NCBI GenBank assembly: GCA_000934455.1
Contig: KN885161.1
Location: 47,844-111,843, forward strand
DNA from: Apostichopus parvimensis
Lineage: Eukaryota; Echinodermata; Holothuroidea; Aspidochirotida; Stichopodidae
DNA: 64,000 nucleotides
Direction: 5' to 3'
Shown piece by piece: positions 34,511-47,328 of the stretch. Positions within the stretch are counted from its first letter, which is position 1. Every line of letters starts with the position of its first letter. The translations under genes were made by a program, and so were the position numbers. The notes under the pieces are model-generated. The model was given only the letters and a program-made list of their open reading frames with translations. It was not told the DNA's origin and did not search any database.

Positions 34511-35429
34511 AAATTGCCTTATTTTGCCTAAGAAAAGGGGATCATCCCCAGTTTTCAGAAAATATCCTCCCACCAATACACACACCAACATATTTAGCAA
34601 TTTTCATCAAGAAACCTAACAGAGAAATAGTACCAAATGGTATCACTTGATAGATTATTTTTAGAACTTCCTGTCAAAACAGCCAAGTACTAATAACTTC
34701 ACACTTTTTAAACCAAAAAGTTCCCCGTGGTCACAATACCAAACTGTCCAACACGTTTTGAAAAAAACATCACACAATAGGTGATGTCTAGCTGTGGAAT
34801 GTGCTCTTAATTATTTACTCATCATTTCTTTCAACAAATAAACTGTGTCTGCTTCAATGAAGCAGGTCCAGGCCAAATCTCGTTTTCGGGGATGTAGACC
34901 AATTCAAGACAATTGTCTGGCTTATATGCCACTTAAGAACCCGAGGTGGAACCTTTGCAAGTAAATATAGGAACATAAACTACTTACAGATAAACTTGTT
35001 AATGGGGAATACACCTGCACAGATTTACAGTACACTTCTTGGTTCTCACCTACCTCATGACCTTGGCCTTTCTATTTGGAAATAGTTATACTGACCCATG
35101 CACCAGCCCACCAAGCTACATGCAAGACTGTGAGACGGAGAGAGGAAAAACAGATTAGTTCTGTAGTTTTTATAACGTTAAGGCACATGTTAATCAACCG
35201 CTCTATAATAAAACAATAACTATGCAGTCTCAGATTTTACCTAACTGCATATTTGGATAAGGCATCTGAATGGATATTATCCTGACATAGACAAAGGCTA
35301 CTTCTTGTTCTTAAAATAAGAAACTGAAACCTGCTCAATCTTTCAAATAATTCAATACATAACAACACAATCAATCTGGCGGGCCGTAAATAGTTGTTTC
35401 TATGTCATTGCAGTTTGGATCATTTCGGG
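34511..35429. other. No gene recognised; contains a 24-bp segment repeated at 37317
   Basis: No exon or element border is evident. CTGTGAGACGGAGAGAGG followed by AAAAAC at 35128-35151 is repeated exactly at 37317-37340. Confidence 0.5.
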
Positions 35430-35434
35430 GAATG

Positions 35435-36842
35435 TGTCAGGGGGTGTAATTTATTTTCTCTTGTACTGTTGTAGCTCACTGTGCATGTCGCACGGTATAT
35501 GGTCGTTAAGTATAAGTACTTATTATGAGTGGTCAGTGAGGCGGTCAGCAACCCCCGGCTTAAAGGGACTGTACCTGGACACAAAAGGTTAAACTCTGAA
35601 AAGCGGGTTTTGAGCATTCCAAACACCAAACTTTGGGTGGATTTAGGAATTGGTGATTTTGGGCGGCAGTTGACCATCAGAACTCAGGCGGTATGGTTGT
35701 GTACGATTTCCAAAGGCCAAGAATCTGGCTAGGGTGATTTTGCCTTGTCGAAGAGGAAAATTGAGGAAACGTTTCAACAATATAGTTAACTGGATAGTTA
35801 GGGTGCCAGGAAATGTGTTTTATTGACGACCATTTTCTGTAAGTATTTATTCTTTGCTATTTGTATGTAGGGGTTGAGGTTTGTAATTATGTCATGTTAA
35901 GTAGATTTTATGGATATGCAAATGACCCACGGGTAACATTTGCAGGGCATAAACGGTGTTCGTATTTCAATTCTTTGATATATTAGATGTGGTTTATTGT
36001 TAAAGATACTGGTTAAGGTATTTGTGAATGAATATTTACCGCCAATTAAGGCGTGTCGTGTAGGCGAGCCGCCATTTTGGTTTGTTTGAGAAGTTCATTG
36101 GCATCCGCCATTTTGTTTTCGGCGATGCTAATTTATTCAAGATTTATGAATCATAGTTTACAATTATAGTATGCAGTGGATAGTTCTGAAACATCGGGGT
36201 TAATTGCATCATATCTGCCTCCATTTTAGAATGTGGTTTTCTCATATTCTATTTGTAAAGGGTGTTTTGTACCGGGTACTGAGAGGGTCACTCAGGGTGC
36301 GCAGTCCGGAGCGGAGGCTGGGACGTGAAGGTGACTATCCGTGGATTCGGAAGCCTGTATTCAATATTGCAATTTGAACAGCGTACCGGGAGAAATAAAC
36401 GTGTTGGCATGGAACTTGTCAGCAGACGATTTGGGTGAACACTCATACAACTCAACTCGCGGGAAATACACTTTAAGCGACTCGGATCATATCAAGGTAA
36501 ACAGAATAATAACTTCAATTTAAAGACGACAGAGCTCACAACTATGGAAATGAAGATAGCGTACTGTCGCGGTGTGGATCACTCACTCCGGAAACATATG
36601 GAAGCAACCTTAACTTAATTCATAATTTTTTGTTTAAATTGTAATTGTATTATGTGTAATTGTATTGTGTGTAACTGACCCTGTATATATAGTCTAATAG
36701 TAGTCAACAAGAAGGCTGAAATTTACTATTTGCCTCGTGTGTTTATTGTAATTTCTTAGTATCGAGTGACAAGACAATCAAGTTTCAAAATAATTTCAAT
36801 GAACCATCGTTGCGCGTGTGACGCAGTGGTCACAACGTGACA
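35435..36842 (+). mobile_element. Solo LTR of a large-LTR retrotransposon
   Basis: It starts TGTCAGGGGGTG and ends CACAACGTGACA, so the ends are the inverted TGTCA/TGACA. GAATG stands directly outside both ends (35430-35434 and 36843-36847), a perfect 5-bp target duplication. The length is 1408 bp. A TATA box (TGTATATATAG near 36682) with a GTTTATTGTAATTTC region after it suggests the plus orientation and a short R-U5. No internal domains are present, as expected after recombination between two LTRs. The parent family is probably Gypsy, but that cannot be shown here. Confidence 0.85.
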
Positions 36843-36847
36843 GAATG

Positions 36848-38060
36848 CCCTACTGTTGTTACTCAGCAATGACGTCACCATCATAACAGTTCTAACGACC
36901 AAATGTACACGCTGTCGCCTATCATAACGCTAGGTCACTGAGCACATTACGTACAAAGAAATTACCTATAATGTCACATCTACGGCATCCTGATACATAT
37001 AATATACTGTTATTAACAAAATCAAGAAATAAATCCTTTTTGTACTGATATGACTAGTGTAAATTATGATTTTGTACCACTAGTCAAACTTTAACGACAA
37101 ACAATTGTTATGCGAATATGCGTAGGCCCATGATAACACAGACATATCATACGTGCAAACCTGACGGTCTCGTGTGTAACGAATATTAACTCTCATGTAT
37201 CGATGGCAAATCTAGACCATCCGTCATGATGAAACACTTTAATAACGACAAATATTTAATAAACAACCTAGTGATACTTTCATATTCACATGAAAGGGAT
37301 TAAAGCATCATCTTACCTGTGAGACGGAGAGAGGAAAAACGGTTTAGAGATGTCATCCCTGACATGTAAACATGTATCGTATAAAGAAATATAGAATTCA
37401 ATGTAAGAAGAAATTAATGGTTAATACAAGTTATAAAATGATGCACTCTATCTTGTTCTCATTTGTCGAGCCTTGCAAATTACAAGCTGGAGATATACAC
37501 TTTACTAGTCATCTCACTACTAGAAACACCTTGGCACCCATACTATTAAATGTAAACACGTATTTTAGTTTAACCTTCTTTTGTAGCAAACTTACCACTC
37601 ATTATACTTTTATCTGAAGTTACAGAATATGCAAGTACATTCATTTGGCTAAAAGACAAATATATTTCAGCACAGCGCATTACCCAAAAAGACATTGTCA
37701 AGTTGAAAATGACCAATTAGTGACTGAAACCTTGCATACCATTTCACAAATTTCCGTGTGCCCTTAACAACTAGCATGTTCCCATTTAACTATTGTATTT
37801 ACATACCTCACCACCAATGATATGTTGGAAAACACATACACATGTATCTCGAAATCTGTCATTCGTGTGCGAATAAACAATTTTGATAACAATAAAAATT
37901 AAAACGTATAATACAATGGAACTAACAAAGTTCTCTCGGTGTTCAAGTTATGTGTGATAGAGTTTAAAAAAAACAACTATAGTAGGACTATGACCTGTTG
38001 GCAGTGTGTGCCACTCAGCCCATGTGATGTGGGGTTACAGTAGAAGTTGTCAGTTAAATT
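36848..38060. other. No gene recognised
   Basis: AT-rich DNA between the solo LTR and the Gypsy-2 fossil. Part of the left side may be Gypsy-2 3' non-coding sequence. It holds the second copy of the 24-bp purine-rich segment (37317-37340). Confidence 0.45.
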
Positions 38061-39503
38061 TCAGATTTTGAATATATGTTCCCCCCAATTACGTTTTGTG
38101 CATTCAACTGGCTCAATATAATGGTACAAATAACAAACATGAAGTTCCTGTCTGACCCAAGTAGGGTTTCCGAAATTATGATACGTCAAAACACTCTTTC
38201 CCTGCTTAATCCTTTGTGGTCTCAATTTTTGACCTGGTTGTTCTGGGGTGTAACAAATTTCCAAATGTTGACCTGGTTGTTCTGGGGGGTCACAAATTTC
38301 CTGCTCCCCTGCTGAATTGCTTTGATTGTCAATTTCGACCTGATTCCCTCCCACATTAACCTCAGAGCTTCTACTCCGCTGATGGAGGGCACCACCCTGA
38401 TCACCCTCTCGGTCCCCCCTTTGATATGGGTAACCCGGAAATCTATCGGGCACCCATTCATAGTCGCTTGAACTATCCGTACTCCCTTCCACAATGTCAG
38501 TAGTTCGCCTATTATTCGATGAAGCCCTCTTCGCGATTCGTCTCGGAGTGTTATCAGCAGGTAAAAGAGCATCACAAGTTAGAAGTATATTTCTCTGCAA
38601 GACTCGAATCCGACCCCGGTTACTCTCTGGACGGACTTCATACACAGGGATGTCTGGTAACTGCTTGGTAACAACATAAACCTATTCTTCCCAGAAAGGA
38701 CGGAGCTTGCCAAGTCCTTCAACCCGAGCAAGATTCTTCACGAGAACTCGGTCACCAGGATACAAGGCAACGTTGTGTCCCTTCATGTCCAGCATATGTC
38801 TCTTTCTGGTCTCCAGTTGTCTCGTTTTGAGTGCTGGTAGTCTCATCTCCCTTTAAGCCGAAAGCAATATATACAGGTAAGCGTCGTGTTCTTCCAAACA
38901 TCAGGAAGAATGGTGAATAACCTGTTTCTTCACTCTTTGTGCAGTTGTATGGATGCATGCATTTACTCAATGAGTCCTTGCAGTTGAACCGTTCTTGTTC
39001 AGTCATCGATCGTAGCATGTTGAGGAGGGTACGATTCAGTCGTTCTACCTGACCGTTCCCTTGTGGGTGGTATGGGGTCGTTCTGGAGTGTCCCACTCCA
39101 CTGAGTTGCTGTAGTCTTGTGAAAAAGAGCTGATTCTCAAATTCCTTCGCCTGAGCATGGTGCAATCTGTTTGGAAATCCAAACTTCAGGAACAAGTCGT
39201 TGAACAGGTGATCAGCAGCTTCCAGGGCAGACTTCCTTTTTGTCACATAAGCCTGGGTAAATGTAGGGAAGTGATCCACCACGAATAGTATATACTCATA
39301 TCACCCTTTACTTTTCTCGAAATGTAGGTAATCAATAGATACCAATTCGAAGTTTTTTTTGTCACAATTGCCACAAGTGGACTCCTTACATGTCTTGCTG
39401 GTTTCTTTTGTTTCATACATTGACATTGTTTTCTTACATACAACTCAACCTCTTTCGCCATGTGGGTCCAGTGTTCGTTCCACGTCCACGTGACACATCT
39501 CAT
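38061..39503 (-). pseudogene. Gypsy-2 integrase and C-terminal tail
   Basis: The H2C2 part ends in VELYVRKQCQCMKQKKPARH. The core shows MVDHFPTFTQAYVTKRKSAL, TTPYHPQGNGQVERLNRTLL and TGYSPFFLMFGRTRRLP. A tail with VYEVRPESNRGRIRVLQRNI and LLPAD-type residues, then a repeated EQPGQ segment, closes pol at 38061. Broken fossil. Confidence 0.87.
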
Positions 39504-40047
39504 TGTGAAGCTGTTTAAATACCATAGATTTGTTCTTCCATGGCAGAATCAGCGGTTCTCGAATAGCCCTTACTCTCTTTAATACACCTTCGGTCGTAAG
39601 AATGGGTAATCCCCACTGTTTAGTAATGCTCTCACATCTGGGTCTTCGGCTTTCCTCTCCCTGTAAGTTGGCTTTGTCCCCTTTTCCATGTACTCAAGGA
39701 CTTTGCCAATTACTGGGTCATTGGCTTCAGCAGCCTTTAGTTCCTTCAGTTCAATGAAACTCACTTGGTGATCTGGGGTAAGGTTCATGATATAACACAG
39801 ATTTATATCAGCAGTACGTGAGTCTGCGTACACAAATGTTCCCTCTACATTTGCTGCCGCACACTCTGAAATCGTCTGGAACTCATCCCGGAACTTGTGC
39901 AGTACACTCCTGGATGTACTCATTGATGTCGGTCTCTAAGGGCATCCTTGATAACATATCGGTTTCCTGGTTACTGTGCCCTGGACGATACTTGATATGA
40001 AATCTGAATGAGGCAAGATCTGATACCCAGCTCTGACCTGTTGCATT

Positions 40048-41409
40048 TTAACGTGCGGTCGTCATTATGTAAGTGAGGGGATTATTATCTGTGTAGACCA
40101 GGTAATCTCGAAAGCGTTCCGTCACCGCCCACTTCAGTGCCAGGAATTCAAGTTTTGTGGAGTGGTAGTTCTTCTCTGGAGCACTGAGAGTCCTGGAGGC
40201 ATATGCAATAACCCTCAGTTTCCCCTCCTGTTCCTGGTTGAGAACGGCTCCAAGCCCCATTAACGATGCATCAGTTTGGAGAATGTTTGGCTCTGAGAAG
40301 TCAGGGAATGCCATAATTGGTTGTCTCGTTAGTAGGTCAATCAGACTACATAAAATTTCCTGATGCTCCTCAGTCCAGGCTATCTTCTGATTCGAGTTTG
40401 GTAGATATTTGTTCTTCTACTGGTTTCTGCGACTGGGTTTTAGTGTAGAACCCTTGTCCTTCTGTAATAGCTTGAAGAGAGGACTGGCAATTGCTGATAA
40501 GTTTTCAATGTAGCTCCTGTAGTACCCAATGAACCCTACCATTTTCCTCAACTGATTTCTTATCTTTGAGTGAAAGTACTGGTTTAAGATCTGCAGGGTT
40601 TAACGTGTGTCCTTCTTCCGTGACTAGTCTGCCCAAGTACATGACCTGTCTCTGGAAGAGTTTGCATTTACTGGCCTTTAGCTTTATCCCATGTTGCTGT
40701 AGTCTGGTCAGTACTTTCTTCAGAAACTCCAAGTGTTCTTTAAATGTGCTGCCATGGACTACCACATCATCTAAATATACAAAACAAATGTCGTTGTTTA
40801 GACCATCCAGGCATCCCTCCATGTATCTTTGGAATTCCGCTGGGCGTTTTTTAACCCGAACGGCATTCTCTTCCATTCATGGGGGCCCCACGGTGTCACA
40901 AATGCTGTAAGGGGTTGACTCTTTAGGTCGATGTATCCCTGGTGATAAGCACGACCTTGATCGAGAGTGCTAATCCAGGAGCTACCTTTCAGGCCATCAA
41001 GGATATCCTGGATTCTTGGAATTGGTTGACGATGATCATCAGTTTTAGGGTTCAATTCTCTATTGTCGACACATGGGCGTAACGACCCGTCACGCTTTTT
41101 GACGCAGACAACAGGTGAATAATAATTAGAGTTCGACTTTGTAATCCAGTCCCTTGCTAGAAGGTCTTCCAAGTATTCCTTAACTTCTTTGAAAAGTGGA
41201 CGAGGAACACTTGCATAGTTCTTCTGGACTGGTTCTGGATCATTTAAATTAATTTTCATCTTCAAGTCGGGACAATTTCCTGTATCCATGGAATCCTGTG
41301 AAAATGCTCTGCATTCTTCCTTCATCATTTTCTCTGCAGCATCTTGTTGCATTAGTGTGAGACATGTCAAGTCCACCTCTGAAATCAACATCTTCACTGG
41401 ACTGATCAC
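40048..41409 (-). pseudogene. Gypsy-2 reverse transcriptase and RNase H
   Basis: VVCVKKRDGSLRPCVDNREL and MPFGLKNA are the RT fingers and palm. CFVYLDDVVVHGSTFKEHLE carries the catalytic YLDD. RNase H follows with ILQTDASLMGLGAVLNQEQE, VIAYASRTLSAPEKNYHSTK and LEFLALKWAVTERFRDYL. Standard Gypsy order. Broken fossil. Confidence 0.88.
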
Positions 41410-41869
41410 TAGTCACATTAGTATTTGGTACAGAGTTATCCAATGTATTGACGTCTAAAGACACACAGCCTCCATGTAGGGTGTCCATGTCTGCCATGAA
41501 CCACCTTACCAATGTACCAGAATGGCTCAATATTTCCGATAACCGTACGTCTTGTCAACTGTATGTCATGGTTAGAAGAGTCTTTGTGGCATTTTGACTA
41601 CCGTCTCAGGGATGAGCATCCCCTCTGGTACGGAAGTCGCAGGTGTTGGTACAATAAAAACCTCAATTTCTCCCATAACTTCCTGATGATTCAGTTGACA
41701 TTTAGTTATGCATTAAAAATGTCTCCATTCCCTAGACGGTATCAGTGTATACAGGTTCGGAGTTTGTACATCTACTGTGTCTTCATCCATGCCAGCCTCA
41801 ATTAACCTTACCAAGGCTTGAACATCCTGTTTCTTTTCCCCTGGAATTACTTGCACAAGGGTACTTATC

Positions 41870-42780
41870 TTACAGCCTTTCTGGCAGTTTCCCATCAGAT
41901 GTTCGATGACGTTGTACCCAATCAATATACATACTGCCAATCTCTATACTGCCAACATTGGAACCCCAAGACTCTTGGATCCACCCAAGGTATGGCATCT
42001 CTATGTCATTTGCAGCTTTCAAGTCAAGATGTTGTCCTTCTAGGAGTTCTTCAACTGGTCTTATTCCGGCATGAGAAAGGTGATATTTCAGCCAACTGTC
42101 CGATACTAGAGATACAGCTGACCCCGTATCCCACAGCAGTTCACTATCAACCCCGTTCAGGGTTCCATTAACAACGCACCTTCCACCCACTAGGTCAACA
42201 ATCTTCTATCTCTTATTTCGAGACTAATCGTTATGCATAGCAACCTGTCTAAGCAATTCGGGACATTCAAGCCCATTTACATTTACTGCATGAACATCGC
42301 CTGAGGTCCCTTCTCGTCCCCCAGAGGAGACCTGTTGGCGTTGCCCTGTTGCTTACCTGCCAAGCATCCCCTGGATAAGTGACCAAATTTACCACATTTA
42401 TAACAGTGTCGACAACGGTCTCCTACACCATCCTGTTGACAAACGGAGCATCCCCGAGGCCTCCTCTCAAACGTTTTCACCCTTCTGTTATGGCCTTGTG
42501 TATTTCAGCCACTTGTGTCTTTAATAGTTGTACCTCTTCGTATAACTTTGGGCTCTTCTCTTTTTTACTTCTGGTTTTGTGTCAGTCATTCACTGTCATC
42601 TCAACTGCAGCTGTGACAGGCTTCTTCAATTGCATCTTTCTCGCCCTTTGTGCCTCGGAATGGGATGCATGGTCAACCCTCTCCAGGAAGTCTTCCTCGC
42701 TGCATATGTTACTGGAGAAGGCACTCTTTACCTTCACCAGTCTTTTACCAGACTATCTCTGCAAACTTTAGTGATATCAT
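41870..42780 (-). pseudogene. Gypsy-2 gag end, zinc knuckle and protease
   Basis: CYKCGKFGHLSRGC is a classical CCHC knuckle, preceded by RRPRGCSVCQQDGVGDRCR. The protease has GTLNGVDSELLWDTGSAVSL, with DTGS as the active-site motif. Sequence upstream to about 42780 encodes the end of Gag. Broken fossil. Confidence 0.8.
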
Positions 42781-42789
42781 TTGGTTATG

Positions 42790-43590
42790 CTTTTTAACTT
42801 CTATTATAGGCAGAGCGATAAAAGGTGGAAATTTCAGATATTTTTCCCACAAAATTATGATGAACATTTCTTGAACAAAAGGGCCAAAAATACGCCCTAA
42901 CAACTTTGTTCATGCAATAACAACTTTGCTCCAGCATGCAACTGATTATAATGTTGCATAAGCAATTGCTTCAGTTTTTGCAAATGAGTTTTTAAAAGTA
43001 ACCAAACGTGGTAAAAGAATATAATGATTTGTGAACCTAGAGGCCTGGTTATTTATTTTAACCGTGGAATGGGCGTTCGCCAATTAACATCACACTTTAT
43101 TACCACAAATGTAATGTAGAAATAAGCTTTCGTAAATGTGATAATCACTGTACAAATAAAGGGTACTGAAGCGTTTCCTACGTATAAACTTACATAGGCC
43201 TATGACAAAAATCATGTGTGTGCCTATACACAATATTTAGCTGCCACTATATTTTCTTGGAAGTTGGGTCGATATTTTCCTACCTCGATATTCTCATGTG
43301 AAGCATGCATGCATACAGATGGCAACAGATACCTACTTGTGTGATCGTCTCCGTAAGAGTTGACAGTTTTTCAGTTGCATGACGAGCCAATTTGAAAGGA
43401 CAAACGGCGAAATATGATAACAATCGATCAACACTGACAATGTGCTGACAACTGACCATGAACTAAAACTTTTTATTTATTTATTTTTTGTAAAACTTCA
43501 GTCATTGACCCATAAAATGCTAATTACATATTTTCAGTGCTATCTGCAAATCTCCCGAAAACTACGGTGGCCGAGAAGTTCATTGATATT
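42790..43590. other. No gene recognised
   Basis: Spacer DNA with repeated TAACAACTTTG words near 42898-42930. No exon is recognised. Confidence 0.45.
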
Positions 43591-44497
43591 ATTGATCTTG
43601 TGCTGGGAAATCCATATATCTACTAAAAGAAATTGCTCGTTAAAAGGACGCTTACATGTCGGAGTCTTGTATATACTTCATATTTAAAATGCTAATGCTC
43701 TTTACCACTATTACCCTTTAATGAATACTTATTGATCTTGTTTTGGGAAAAATGACAATGGAGGGAAAAGGTCACTGTATATTGCAATCATAAATCCAGT
43801 AATAGAAATCCACTCCCATCCGTCGTGCCTACCGAAAATGGCGTTAAAAGAACGCTTACATGTCAGAGTCGTTTGCATGCCTGATATATCGAATATTAAC
43901 GCTCTTTATCTTTATTACCCTTTAATCAATACCCATTGATTTTGTACTGGGAAAACTTACCATGTAGGGAAAAAGTGAGTTTATTGCAGTCATATATCCA
44001 CTAAAAGAAATCCTCTCCCATCCATCGCGCCTACCGAAAATGGCGTTAAAAGAACGCTTATATGTCAGAATGGTTTGCATACATGATATATATAATTTCT
44101 AATGCTCTTTACCATTATTACCCTTTAATCAAAACTTATTGATCTTGTGCTGGGAAAACTGACCATGGAGGGAAAGAGTCAGTTTATTGTAATCATATTT
44201 CCACACAACATAAATCTACTCCCAGCCGTCTGGCCTACCGTAAATGACGTTAAAACAACACTTACATGTCATAGTTGTTTGTGTACATGATATTTCTAAT
44301 TTGAATGCTCTTAACCATTATTACTCTTCAATTAATACTTATTGATCTTGTGCTGGGAAAATTTACCATAGAGGAAAAAAGCTCACTTTATTGCAATCAT
44401 ATATCCACTAAAAGAAATCCACTCCCATCCGTCGGGCCTACCGGAAATGACGTTAAAAGAACGCTTACATGTCAGGCTGATTTGTAAACATGACAAA
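43591..44497 (+). repeat. Satellite, 203-204-bp unit, about 4.5 copies
   Basis: ATTGAT(C/T)TTGT(G/A)CTGGGAAAA marks unit starts at 43591, 43731, 43935, 44138 and 44341; spacings are 140 (short first unit), 204, 203 and 203. Each unit also has ATATCCACTAAAAGAAATCC, CCTACCG(A/G)AAATG(G/A)CG, AAAAGAACGCTTACATGTCA and TTTACCATTATTACCCTTTA. The array ends at about 44497, some 325 bp before the Gypsy-3 5' LTR. Confidence 0.9.
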
Positions 44498-44822
44498 TAA
44501 AATTACACATTATACCAACCGCCATCCGGCGTCACTGAAAAGATGGACATTGTTAATGCGTTCAGACGGCAACATCGTCAGCTCGGAAACCAGAATAAAA
44601 CGGGCATTTTGTTAAGGTTGCAGACTTATATGTGTAACTGAATTTGATCTTTGTTGACATTGAGTTTATAGCGAAGGGGTTATGTCTGAAATCAACCTGG
44701 GCATAGTAATATCTTAGCCCAAAAATCAAAATATATATGCGCAAAAACATACTACTTAAATATATAGGACTGTCGGGCGGCTGACACCTGTCGGAGATAA
44801 CAGTGTATAGTACACAACACAC
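44498..44822. other. No gene recognised
   Basis: Spacer between the satellite and Gypsy-3. No signature is visible. Confidence 0.45.
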
Positions 44823-45097
44823 TGTATCGCACCTGTTCGTACAATGGAGTTAAACCACGCGAGAAGGGAATAATCCAGCGCTCGAAGCGCGACGAGATTT
44901 TCAAGGTATTGAAGATACCACTAAAAGTGCCACACGCGTAAGGTGGATAATAGGGGTCTTGAGATTATAATCCTGGACGGTGTCATATATATTGATTGAT
45001 GAAGAGCGCCCTCTGTTTATAAGAATAAACCAGATGCAGATCACTCTCTCAAAATGGCGTTAGTCTAATCATTTCGTCTAAGTTAAGAGACATCACA
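44823..45097 (+). repeat. 5' LTR of Gypsy-3
   Basis: A 275-bp terminal repeat with TG...CA ends. It contains CCAGCGCTCGAAGCGCGACG, with an internal GCTCGAAGCG palindrome, and an AGAATAAACC word. Confidence 0.93.
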
Positions 45098-45109
45098 TGG
45101 TGTCACATA

Positions 45110-46060
45110 ATGGAGCGTTACAACCCTCCGCCTCCGTTAAGCCTGCAAGGTAATTTAGCGGAAAATTTTCGTCGCTGGAATCAACGATTTCAGTTGTATT
45201 TAGAAGCTACGGAACTGGTTGAAAAATCCGAAAAACACCAGTGTGCAGTATTACTTCACGTTGCTGGAGACGAAGCGTTGGAACTGTACAATACCTTCAC
45301 GTTCACACAGAATGAAAGTAACGAAAAGGTATCAGATGTGCTCAACAAATTTGAAGGGTACTGTAATTCTCGTAAGAATCTTAGGTATGAAAGGCATGTG
45401 TTCTTCACAATGAATCAGCAAGGGTCTCAATCAATTGATCATTACGTAACTGAACTAAAGAAATTAGCACAAAGTTGCGAGTTCGGCACGTTAAATGGAT
45501 AGTATGTGGACTGTGTGACAATAGCCTACGTGAAAGACTATTGCGTGATGCAGATCTCACACTACAGAAAGCCATTGCGGTATGCCGTGCAACTGAAACG
45601 TCCAAGAGTCAGTTGAAAACACTAACAGGCACAAGTGACTATGCAGTTCATAATGTGGAGAATACACATACTGTTGGACAGTATAAACATGGCAAGCCTA
45701 CAAAGAAATTCAATAACAGAAAGCCTAACACTGACAAGGAAGCAGGTAAGCCTTACATTTCTCACTTTGGTCGATGTGGAAATAACCACAACATTAGAGA
45801 ATGCCCTGCTTTTGGACAATTGTGCAAGAAGTGTTGAAGAAAAAACCACTATGCCAAAATGAGTAGGACAAAGTCAGATAAGAAAGTCAATGATATCAAT
45901 GATAACACTCCTAACGCTGAGTATAAATCAACAGCTTATGATAGTGATACAGATAACGATGAGTTGTATGTTGGCTCTCTAGAAGATAAAGCTGCACTAC
46001 AACCATCTAAGAGCACCAGTGAGTGCAAGACTGAACTGAAAGTTTATTTCTGTTAACTTT
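45110..46060 (+). pseudogene. Gypsy-3 gag with zinc-binding region
   Basis: MERYNPPPPLSLQGNLAENF then RRWNQRFQLYLEATEL is the start of a K02A2.6-like Gag. Next come a YNTFTFTQNES segment and EGYCNSRKNLRYERHVF. Further on, CGNNHNIRECPAFGQLCKKC is the cysteine/histidine region, followed by an acidic linker. It lies directly after the primer-binding site. Broken fossil. Confidence 0.85.
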
Positions 46061-47328
46061 CAAGTTAGATACGGGTGCAGAAGCTAATGTCCTGCCATAC
46101 GATACTTACCGTCGAGTATGTACTAACAAGGATACATTGAAGCCCTCTAACTCAAAGATAACTACATACAGTGGAGAGAAAATTGCAGTTAAAGGCCAGT
46201 GTCGTCTGCGATGTCAACAACAAAGTGTGGTACGATGGCTGGATTTTCAAGTCGTTGATATTAAGGCTCATCCGATACTAGGTGCTGATGCTTGTGAGAG
46301 CTTATTACTGGTTCAGTGTGTCAACACTATCTCTGACAATGAAAGTGTTCTCGGGATTAGGGTGTTTACCAGGGAAACACAAGATCGTTGTCAAGTCAGA
46401 TGTTAGTCCAGTTGTCCATGCAGCCAGGAAAGTACCTGCTACACTACAAAGTAAACTAAAGACTGAACTGAGTAGAATGGAAAGCTTAGGTGTTATTGAA
46501 AAGATCAGTAAACCTACAGATTGGGTAAATTCCATACTTGTTGTTGAGAAAAAGGGTGGTTCGCTAAGGGTATGCATAGATCCGAAAGATCTCAACCAAG
46601 CAATTGAAAGGTCACATTACAAGCTCCCTACGGTAGAAGAAATCTCCACAAGGTTACATGCTGCACAGTATTTTAGCATTTTAGATGCAAGTTGTGGGTT
46701 CTGGCAAATAGAGTTAGATTCTGGTAGCTCAGAGTTGTGTACATTCAACACTCCATTTGGCCGATTTAAATACCTGAGGCTACCATTTGGTATTTGTAGT
46801 GCCCCAGAGGTGTTTCATTCCATAATAAGTGGCTTGTTTGAGGGTCATGAAGGTATTGAAACCTATATGGATGACATCATTGTGTATGGTAGAGATAAGA
46901 ATGAGCATGATGCAAGGTTAAGAAAGGTCATGGAAGTGGCTAAGCAAAATAACCTCAAGTATAACAAGGAGAAATGTGATATTGCTAAGCATGAAATCAG
47001 TTACTTGGGTCACAAATTATCCAAACAAGGTCTTAAACCAGATCACACTAAAGTGGAGGCAATTACACAAATGCCAACCCTTGAAAACAAGAGTGATGTA
47101 ATGAGGTTCTTGGGTATGGTTAACTACTTATCAAAGTACATTCCAAATCTCTCTGAGATAAATGCCTCATTACGAGAGCTGACTAAAGACACAACAGTTT
47201 GGTCATGGGAGGCTCAGCATGAAGCACCATTCAATAGGTTGAAAGAATTGGTCACCAACTCACCTGTGCTTCAGTATTTTGAGGCCAACGAACACACTGT
47301 ATCGCACCTGTTCGTACAATGGAGCTAA
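46060..47328 (+). pseudogene. Gypsy-3 protease and reverse transcriptase
   Basis: The protease shows LDTGAEANVLPYDTY near 46065 and a later FQVVDIKAHPILGADACESL. The RT is a long open frame with KKGGSLRVCIDPKDLNQAIE, FGRFKYLRLPFGICSAPEVF and ETYMDDIIVYG, the catalytic YMDD. It ends with SDVMRFLGMVNYLSKYIPNL in the RT-RNase H connection. Broken fossil. Confidence 0.88.

Larger units (their letters stand above)
38061..42780 (-). mobile_element. Ty3/Gypsy LTR retrotransposon remnant (Gypsy-2)
   Basis: A minus-strand element with the order gag C-terminal part, CCHC zinc knuckle, protease, RT, RNase H, integrase and a proline/glutamine-rich tail. I find no LTR pair: similarity fades near 42780 on the 5' side, and beyond the pol end at 38061 no repeated end is visible. 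It differs in sequence from Gypsy-1 and Gypsy-3, so it is a third lineage. Broken, with many breaks. Confidence 0.85.

Noticed and set aside
35420-35732. Open frames on both strands near 35.4-35.7 kb as a host gene
   Set aside because: They lie inside the solo LTR (35435-36842) and have no family signature.
16655-42780. An env gene in any of the LTR elements
   Set aside because: No signal peptide, fusion peptide or transmembrane envelope pattern was seen after pol in any of them.
39530-42874. Plus-strand open frames across Gypsy-2
   Set aside because: They are antisense shadows of gag and pol.
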